From: Sideroxydans lithotrophicus
Lineage (GTDB): Bacteria; Pseudomonadota; Gammaproteobacteria; Burkholderiales; Sulfuriferulaceae
NCBI GenBank assembly: GCA_022736605.1
Contig: DZDB01000048.1
Coordinates: forward strand, 1,733-12,543
Length of the DNA stretch: 10,811 nucleotides
Direction: 5' to 3'
Positions within the stretch are counted from its first letter, which is position 1. Each line of letters begins with the position of its first letter. Of the stretch, positions 5,963 through 10,811 are shown piece after piece. A program made the translations under genes and the position numbers. Below the pieces are notes generated by a model that was not told the DNA's origin, searched no databases, and saw only the letters and a list, made by a program, of their open reading frames with translations.

Positions 5963-7116
5963 TTGTGCGCCAGATACGGCAGAATCGCGTCGCTCATGCG
6001 CTCGGCGGTGTTGCGCCGCAATGCTTCATGCTGCTGGGTGAATTCTGCCTCGATGGCGTCGCGCTTGTCGCTATCGGTGAGCAAATCCAGCAGCGCGTCG
6101 GCGAGTTTTTCCGGCGTGGCATTTTCCTGCACCAGTTCCGGCACCACATCGCGGTTGGCGAGGATATTCGGCAGCCCGACCCACGGCAGATACGCCTGCC
6201 GCCGCATGATCCAGGCGGTGAGCTTGGGCACGCGGTAGGTGATTACCATGGGCCGCTTCAGCAGCGCCGCTTCAAGCGTGGCGGTGCCGGACGCCACCAG
6301 CACCACGTCGGCGGCAGTCATGGCGTAATCCGCATGGCCGATCAGCAGATGCAGCGGCGGCGGATTGTCCTGGCTGTACAGCGCGCGCTCGAAAATCGCG
6401 CGGGTGGCACGGCTCAGCAGCGGCACGAGGAACTGGATGTCGGGCTGGCGCGCATGGATCAGCCGTGCGGTATCGACAAACAGCTGCGCGTGGTGCGCCA
6501 GCTCGCTCACCCGGCTGCCCGGCAGCAGCGCCATGATCGGCTGCGTCGGTGCCAGCTTCAATTGCTCGCGCATCGCGGCACGGTCCGGCTGCATCGGCAG
6601 CATGTCGGCGAGCGGATGACCCACATAGCTGGCACGAATCCCGGCCTGATGATAAATCGCTTCCTCGAATGGAAACACCACGAGCATTTCGGTCACGGCA
6701 CGGGCGATTTTGTGGATGCGTTTGCCGCGCCAGGCCCAGATCGACGGGCTGACGTAATGCAGCGTGGGTATGCCGCTGGCCTTCAGGTCGGCTTCCAGGC
6801 CGAGGTTGAAATCCGGCGCGTCGATGCCGATGAACAGGTCGGGCGGATCGGCCAGCAAGGCCTTTTTGAGCTTACGGCGAATGCCGAGAATCTCGGGCAG
6901 GTGGCGCAGCGCTTCGACGTAGCCGCGCACCGACAGCCGATCCATATCGAACAGGCTGCGCGCCCCGGCCGAAATCATTTTCGGCCCGGCAATGCCGACG
7001 AAGTCGATGTCCGGGCGGCGCGCCTTGAGCGCCTTGATGAGGTGGCTGCCGAGCAGATCGCCCGAGGCTTCGCCCGCGACGATGCCGACACGCGGCGGGC
7101 GTGACGTATTGCCCAT
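5959..7116 (-). CDS. lpxB: Lipid-A-disaccharide synthase (GT19)
   Basis: LpxB joins UDP-2,3-diacylglucosamine to 2,3-diacylglucosamine-1-phosphate (lipid X), forming the beta-1',6 disaccharide of lipid A and releasing UDP, at the inner face of the inner membrane. The 385 residues are full length. Motifs in order: VGIVAGEASGDLLG (10–23), FIGIDAPDFN (95–104, with the conserved aspartate at 99), YVSPSIWAWR (121–130), SYVGHPLAD (163–171), LLPGSR (197–202), ASGTATLEAAL (275–285), GLPNILANRDVVPE (314–327) and the terminal helices. The ATG (7116–7114) comes two bases after the lpxA stop with no clear ribosome site, suggesting re-initiation after lpxA. Its stop overlaps the rnhB start. UDP-diacylglucosamine hydrolase (lpxH) is not in the window. 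Confidence 0.97.
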   Translation of the reverse strand: MGNTSRPPRVGIVAGEASGDLLGSHLIKALKARRPDIDFVGIAGPKMISAGARSLFDMDRLSVRGYVEALRHLPEILGIRRKLKKALLADPPDLFIGIDAPDFNLGLEADLKASGIPTLHYVSPSIWAWRGKRIHKIARAVTEMLVVFPFEEAIYHQAGIRASYVGHPLADMLPMQPDRAAMREQLKLAPTQPIMALLPGSRVSELAHHAQLFVDTARLIHARQPDIQFLVPLLSRATRAIFERALYSQDNPPPLHLLIGHADYAMTAADVVLVASGTATLEAALLKRPMVITYRVPKLTAWIMRRQAYLPWVGLPNILANRDVVPELVQENATPEKLADALLDLLTDSDKRDAIEAEFTQQHEALRRNTAERMSDAILPYLAHK

Positions 7117-7118
7117 TT

Positions 7119-7901
7119 TTAACGGATGATGCCGCGTTCGGAGCTGGCAATAAAGTCCAGCAGCACTTGAATTTCCGGCACGCTTTGCGCCTGCCCGGCG
7201 AGCTTTTCACGCGCCTCATTCAGCGTCAGACCTTCGCGGTACAGCGTCTTGTAGGCGCGTTTCAGCGCCGCCAGCGCTTCTGCACTAAAACCGCGCCGTT
7301 TCAGGCCTTCGCTGTTGATGCCGTGCGGCGCGGCGGGCTGTCCGGCAGCCATCACATAAGGTGGAATATCCTTGAACACCACGCTGGAGATACCGGTCAT
7401 CACGTGCGCACCAATCTTGCAAAACTGGTGCACGCCGGTGAAGCCGCCGAGAATTGCATGGTCGCCCACGGTGACATGCCCGGCGAGTGAGGCGTTGTTG
7501 GCGAAAATGGTGTGGTTGCCGACCTGGCAATCGTGCGCGAGGTGGACGTAGGCCATGATCCAGTTGTCGTCGCCGATGCGCGTCACGCCGCCGTCCTGGA
7601 CGGTGCCCAGATTGAAGGTACAGAATTCGCGCACCACATTGCGGTCGCCGATTTCCAGCCGGGTCGGTTCGCCCGCGTATTTTTTGTCCTGCGGAATTTC
7701 ACCCAGCGAATTGAACTGGAATATCCGGTTGTCACGGCCAATGCTCGTGTGGCCGCTAATGACCGTGTGCGCGCCGACGCTGCTGCCGTCACCGATCACC
7801 ACGTGCTCGCCGATGATGGCGTAGGGACCGATGCTGACGTTATCCCCGAGCTGCGCGCCGGGATGAATGATCGCGGTGGGATGAATCAGGCTGGAACGCA
7901 T
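7119..7901 (-). CDS. lpxA: UDP-N-acetylglucosamine O-acyltransferase
   Basis: LpxA starts lipid A synthesis by moving a 3-hydroxyacyl chain from ACP to the 3-OH of UDP-GlcNAc in the cytoplasm. The 260 residues hold an N-terminal left-handed beta-helix of hexapeptide repeats (about 5–180) and a C-terminal helical domain with NSEGLKRRGFSAEAL (196–210). The active site AYVHLAHDCQVG (117–128) has His120, catalytic His123 and Asp124, two positions below E. coli His122/His125/Asp126. GEIPQDKKYAGEPTRLEIGDRN (67–88) is also conserved. Ile171 replaces E. coli Gly173, the residue that sets the depth of the acyl pocket, which suggests a shorter chain such as C10. The ATG (7901–7899) follows fabZ by 9 bases; the only ribosome-site match is an AGG overlapping the fabZ stop. 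Confidence 0.98.
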   Translation of the reverse strand: MRSSLIHPTAIIHPGAQLGDNVSIGPYAIIGEHVVIGDGSSVGAHTVISGHTSIGRDNRIFQFNSLGEIPQDKKYAGEPTRLEIGDRNVVREFCTFNLGTVQDGGVTRIGDDNWIMAYVHLAHDCQVGNHTIFANNASLAGHVTVGDHAILGGFTGVHQFCKIGAHVMTGISSVVFKDIPPYVMAAGQPAAPHGINSEGLKRRGFSAEALAALKRAYKTLYREGLTLNEAREKLAGQAQSVPEIQVLLDFIASSERGIIR

Positions 7902-7910
7902 GAATCCGAC

Positions 7911-8348
7911 CTAGCGCAAAGTGGCCATCATTTCAGCTTCGGCCACGCGCTGGCCGTCCACTTCAGCGTAAGTTGCGTATTTCCAGATACCGCGCATATT
8001 GCGCAGGATTTCGACGTGCAGCATCAACTGGTCGCCCGGCACCACCGGTTTCTTGAAACGCGCGCCGTCAATGCCGGCAAAATACACGATCGCATCCGGA
8101 TTGGGTTCATCGCCCGCGGTTTTGAACGACAGCAGCGCGGCGGCTTGCGCCAGCGCTTCGAGGATCAGCACGCCCGGCATCACCGGGTGTTTGGGAAAAT
8201 GGCCGGGGAAAAACGGCTCGTTCATGCTGACATTCTTGACTGCGACGATATGCTTGCCTTTTTCCAGCGTCAGCACCCGATCCACCAGCAGGAACGGGAA
8301 ACGGTGCGGCAGATAGGCCATGATTTCAGTGATATCCATGCTGCTCAT
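7911..8348 (-). CDS. fabZ: 3-hydroxyacyl-ACP dehydratase
   Basis: FabZ dehydrates 3-hydroxyacyl-ACP to trans-2-enoyl-ACP in fatty acid elongation. It competes with LpxA and LpxD for the same substrate pool, which explains its place between them. The 145 residues form one hotdog domain: IMAYLPHRFPFLLVDRV (9–25), NEPFFPGHFPKHPVMPGVLI (43–62) with catalytic His50, and LEALAQAAALL (63–73) with catalytic Glu64. KFKKP-type residues (RFKKPVVPGDQL, 97–108) close the tunnel side. The start at ATG 8348–8346 is preferred: GGGGAG lies about 11 bases upstream in the lpxD end, whereas a second in-frame ATG (8339–8337, residue 4) is farther away. Only 5 bases separate it from the lpxD stop. Confidence 0.98.
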   Translation of the reverse strand: MSSMDITEIMAYLPHRFPFLLVDRVLTLEKGKHIVAVKNVSMNEPFFPGHFPKHPVMPGVLILEALAQAAALLSFKTAGDEPNPDAIVYFAGIDGARFKKPVVPGDQLMLHVEILRNMRGIWKYATYAEVDGQRVAEAEMMATLR

Positions 8349-8353
8349 GTCGA

Positions 8354-9388
8354 TTATTTCTCCCCATCTTCAAGTTTTTTTTCCAGTGCACGCAGGCGCT
8401 TTGCCAGGCTGTCGAGATGGCGCATCTGGACGGCGTTTTTGAGCCATTCGCTGTGCTCTGAAAACGGCAGTGCCGAGGTGTAGGTGCCCGGCTTGGGCAA
8501 GGATTTGGTAATCAGCGTATTGGTCGAGATGTTCACATGGTCGGCGATTTCGATATGGCCGAAAATCATCGCCGCGCCGCCGATGGTGCAATGCGCACCG
8601 ATTCGGGCGCTGCCCGCAATGCCGGTACACGCCGCAATCGCTGTATGGGCGCCGATGCGCACGTTGTGTGCGACCTGAATCTGATTGTCGAGCTTGACGC
8701 CGGTTTCAATCACCGTGTCATCCAGCGCACCGCGGTCAATGGTGGTATTGGCACCGATTTCAACATCGTTTTCGATCACTACCCGGCCAATCTGCGGGAT
8801 TTTCAGCCATTTGCCCTGATCCGGCGCGAGTCCAAAGCCGTCCGCGCCGATCACGCAACCTGAATGCAGGATCACCCGCTCGCCTATTTCGCAGGCGTGA
8901 TACACCGTCACATTCGCGTACAGCAGACAATCCGCGCCGATGTGCGCGTCAGGACCAATGACGCAGCCAGCGCCGATGACGCTGTTGGCGCCGATCAACA
9001 CGCCGCGCTCGATCACGGCGTTGGCACCGACGCTGACACCTGGGGCAAGCGTTGCGCCGGGGTGAACGACGGCACTCGCATGCACGCCGGGTTCGGCAGC
9101 AGGCGGCGGGTTGAACAGGCCGGAGACGCGCGCAAAGTAGGCGTAGGGATTGTCGGCAACAATGCGCGGGCACTCGAACTGATCGCCCAGGTCGCGGCCA
9201 ACAATCAAGGCACCCGCAGCTGATTGCGCGACCTGGCTGCGATATTTTGGATTCGACAAAAAACTGATGTGATGCGGCTGGGCGCTGCTCAGGCTGGCGA
9301 TTTGACTGACTCTAACCTGCGCATCGCCACGCACTTCACCGCCAAAACGCTGTACCAGTTCCGTCAGGGAATAGGACGCGCCCGGCAT
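8354..9388 (-). CDS. lpxD: UDP-3-O-(3-hydroxyacyl)glucosamine N-acyltransferase
   Basis: LpxD adds the second 3-hydroxyacyl chain, from ACP to the 2-amino group of UDP-3-O-acylglucosamine, in the cytoplasm. The 344 residues match the family. An N-terminal uridine-binding domain (about 1–100) includes SYSLTELVQRFGGEV (5–19), ISFLSNPKYRSQV (41–53) and VADNPYAYFARV (77–88). A left-handed beta-helix follows (about 101–295), with GCVIGADGFGLAPDQGKWLKIPQIG (177–201) and GVKLDNQIQVAHNVRIG (230–246), in which His241 is the expected catalytic base. A C-terminal helix (about 311–342) is rich in charged residues and ends EKKLEDGEK. The ATG (9388–9386) is 6 bases after the skp stop; its ribosome site is weak. 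LpxD and LpxA share the fold but are separate genes here, as usual. Confidence 0.97.
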   Translation of the reverse strand: MPGASYSLTELVQRFGGEVRGDAQVRVSQIASLSSAQPHHISFLSNPKYRSQVAQSAAGALIVGRDLGDQFECPRIVADNPYAYFARVSGLFNPPPAAEPGVHASAVVHPGATLAPGVSVGANAVIERGVLIGANSVIGAGCVIGPDAHIGADCLLYANVTVYHACEIGERVILHSGCVIGADGFGLAPDQGKWLKIPQIGRVVIENDVEIGANTTIDRGALDDTVIETGVKLDNQIQVAHNVRIGAHTAIAACTGIAGSARIGAHCTIGGAAMIFGHIEIADHVNISTNTLITKSLPKPGTYTSALPFSEHSEWLKNAVQMRHLDSLAKRLRALEKKLEDGEK

Positions 9389-9394
9389 GATGAA

Positions 9395-9895
9395 TTACTT
9401 ATCGCCCAGTGAGCGAATGATCTTGTCAGTGATGTCAATCTTGGGGCTGAAATAGACCGCTTCTTCGAGGATGATGTCGAATTTCTCAGCGTCGCCATAG
9501 GCCTTGATTGCCTTGCGGGCCTTGTCCTGCACAATCGCCAGTTCTTCATTGCGGCGCACGTTGAGGTCTTCGCGGAATTCGCGCAAGGTACGCTGGTAAT
9601 CGCGGTTCAGGTTGGCCAGATCGCGCTCCTTGTTGCGCCGGTCGCTATCCGACAGCGTGCCGTTGTCTTTTTCCAGCTGGGATTGCAGGTCACGCGCCTG
9701 TTTGGCCATTTTCTGCAAATCGGCATCGCGCGAGGCAAATTCCTTCTCCAGCTTCTTTTGCGCCTTGAGCGCAATCGGCGCCTCGCGGAACACCCGCTCG
9801 GTGTTGACGAAACCGATTTTAAGATCCGCCGCCGAGGCGGCGCCTGAAACCAGCAAACCCAGGCAGACCAGCGTTGTTGCTACAAACTTGTACAC
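9395..9895 (-). CDS. skp: Periplasmic OmpH/Skp-family chaperone (GTG start)
   Basis: Skp is a trimeric periplasmic chaperone that holds unfolded outer-membrane proteins on their way to BamA. The 166-residue precursor has a signal peptide, residues 1–22 (MYKFVATTLVCLGLLVSGAASA), cut before ADLKIGFVNTERVFREAP (23–40), the typical first strand and helix. A long charged helical region (about 42–120), with KAQKKLEKEF, QARDLQSQLEKD and NLNRDYQRTLREFREDLNVRRNEEL, forms the tentacle coiled coils. The C-terminal EKFDIILEEAVYFSP (137–151) returns to the body domain. The start must be GTG (9895–9893): an in-frame TAA lies one codon farther upstream, and AAAGGGG is 6 bases ahead. The bamA stop is 11 bases away, and that ribosome site overlaps it, so expression is probably linked to bamA. 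Confidence 0.96.
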   Translation of the reverse strand: MYKFVATTLVCLGLLVSGAASAADLKIGFVNTERVFREAPIALKAQKKLEKEFASRDADLQKMAKQARDLQSQLEKDNGTLSDSDRRNKERDLANLNRDYQRTLREFREDLNVRRNEELAIVQDKARKAIKAYGDAEKFDIILEEAVYFSPKIDITDKIIRSLGDK

Positions 9896-9906
9896 GTATT
9901 ACCCCT

Positions 9907-10811
9907 TTAAAATACGGTGCCCAGCGTAAACTGGAAGACTTGTGTCTGGTCATCCTGTTTGGCGTTCAGCGGCTTGGCCAGGCTGAATTTCAGCGGACCG
10001 ACGGGTGAAACCCAGCTCAGCGCAACACCGGTCGAATAACGCAAATCCTTGAAATTGAAATTGCTGTAACGGCCCAGATAATCATCCGGACCCCAGGTTG
10101 CGCCGCCGTCGACGAAGGTGCTCAAGCGTACCGACTGGTCGTTCTCCAGACCGGGCATGGGGAAAAACAATTCCACATTGCCGACCACCCGCTTGTTACC
10201 CCCCGCTGCCAGATAGGAGCCTGGATTAGTCGGATCAATCAGTTTGGGTCCCAGCGTGGCAGTATCATAACCACGCACCGAACTCACACCACCTGCATAG
10301 AAGTTCTTGAAGAATGGCAAAGGCTTGCCACTGTAGCCATCGCCGATTCCGACTTCGCCATTCAGCATCAACGTAAAACGCTTGCTGACCGGGTAAAACC
10401 ATTGCTGCTGGTAAGACGCTTTGTAATATTTCAGGCTGCCGGGTGGCACGCCGATCTCTCCGTACACGCGCTGCAACATGCCCTTGGTCGGATAAGTGAG
10501 ACTGTCGCGACTGTCGCGCGCCCAGCCCAGATCAAGGCGTACGGTATCGCTAACATTACCGAAATCTCTAACAAAATCATTGTATTGTGCTGGGTTGTTA
10601 AGTGGATTTGGGTCTAACGTTAGCGTAAACCGCTCAACAGCCAGGCCCAGATTGAGGCCATCCTTTTCATTCAAGGGTATGCCCAAACGCACACCGGCAC
10701 CGATAGTCGAGTTCTGGTATACCGCCACCTGATTGAGTGAACTGGTATTGATATCGCGACGGTACAGGTCATAGCCCAGGCTCAGGCCATCCTGTGTGAA
10801 ATACGGATTGG
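9907..10811 (-). CDS. bamA: Outer-membrane assembly factor BamA, C-terminal barrel part (cut by window edge)
   Basis: BamA is the core of the machine that folds and inserts beta-barrel proteins into the outer membrane. The window holds its last 300 codons and the stop; the N-terminal POTRA domains and early barrel lie beyond 10811. The first visible residues read NPYFTQDGLSLGYDLYRRDIN (codons from 10809), a characteristic early barrel segment, followed by STIGAGVRLGIPL. SVRGYDTATLGP (about 10281–10246) contains the VRGY motif of the sixth extracellular loop that reaches into the barrel. FVDGGATWG and GVALSWVSPVGPLKFSLAKPL are the late strands. The end, QTQVFQFTLGTVF, is a classic barrel-recognition signal with a terminal Phe. 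The GTG at 10728–10726 is an internal valine, not a start. The gene leads directly into skp, as is usual in Proteobacteria. Confidence 0.98.
   Translation of the reverse strand, partial: NPYFTQDGLSLGYDLYRRDINTSSLNQVAVYQNSTIGAGVRLGIPLNEKDGLNLGLAVERFTLTLDPNPLNNPAQYNDFVRDFGNVSDTVRLDLGWARDSRDSLTYPTKGMLQRVYGEIGVPPGSLKYYKASYQQQWFYPVSKRFTLMLNGEVGIGDGYSGKPLPFFKNFYAGGVSSVRGYDTATLGPKLIDPTNPGSYLAAGGNKRVVGNVELFFPMPGLENDQSVRLSTFVDGGATWGPDDYLGRYSNFNFKDLRYSTGVALSWVSPVGPLKFSLAKPLNAKQDDQTQVFQFTLGTVF

Noticed and set aside
5965..7104. A 379-codon open frame on the plus strand
   Set aside because: It mirrors lpxB on the other strand, with the same low-information His/Arg/Gln composition and no recognisable motif.
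9827..9842. A perfect GC hairpin, CGCCGCC then GGCGGCG with a two-base centre
   Set aside because: It lies within the Ala-rich signal-peptide cleavage codons of skp, has almost no loop and no T-run, and is explained by GCC/GCG alanine codons.

Overview
The window is GC-rich chromosomal DNA from a Gram-negative bacterium. The core cluster bamA–skp–lpxD–fabZ–lpxA–lpxB–rnhB, all on the minus strand, is the standard outer-membrane/lipid A locus of Proteobacteria. An RNA methyltransferase gene and ppsA close to rnhB, together with the protein sequences, point to a betaproteobacterium, perhaps of the Nitrosomonadales/Gallionellales type. That placement is inference from gene content and recalled family sequences, not from a search.

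Layout, read along the minus strand from right to left. (1) 10811–9907: the C-terminal barrel half of BamA, cut by the window edge. (2) 9895–5384: skp/ompH, lpxD, fabZ, lpxA, lpxB and rnhB follow with gaps of 11, 6, 5, 9 and 2 bases and finally a 4-base ATGA overlap, so they look like one operon. (3) 5322–4101: a small four-helix CopD-like membrane protein and an unrecognised 225-residue protein. (4) 3952–3689: a tiny exported protein on the plus strand, the only gene on that strand. (5) 3585–457: a SpoU/TrmH-family RNA methyltransferase followed 3 bases later by ppsA. (6) 305–1: the start of a DUF2237-family gene that runs off the left edge.

The genes of the main operon work together in envelope building. 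FabZ supplies acyl chains and competes for the 3-hydroxyacyl-ACP pool. LpxA, LpxD and LpxB use 3-hydroxyacyl-ACP and UDP-GlcNAc to build the lipid A disaccharide. Skp carries unfolded outer-membrane proteins across the periplasm to BamA, which inserts them. RnhB is a housekeeping DNA-repair passenger. PpsA is the gluconeogenic entry from pyruvate to PEP.

The most unusual structure is a pair of long imperfect inverted repeats built from CAGGAT units spaced 9, 10 or 12 bases apart. One (346–460) lies between ppsA and the DUF2237 gene. The other (3971–4086) lies between the converging ends of the small exported gene and the 225-residue gene. Their arms are nearly the same and their loops are unrelated. 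No stretch over 300 bases lacks a gene; the two longest gaps (306–456 and 3953–4100) are mostly filled by these repeats. I see no tRNA, rRNA, CRISPR array, transposase or prophage gene, and no clear undescribed multi-gene system.
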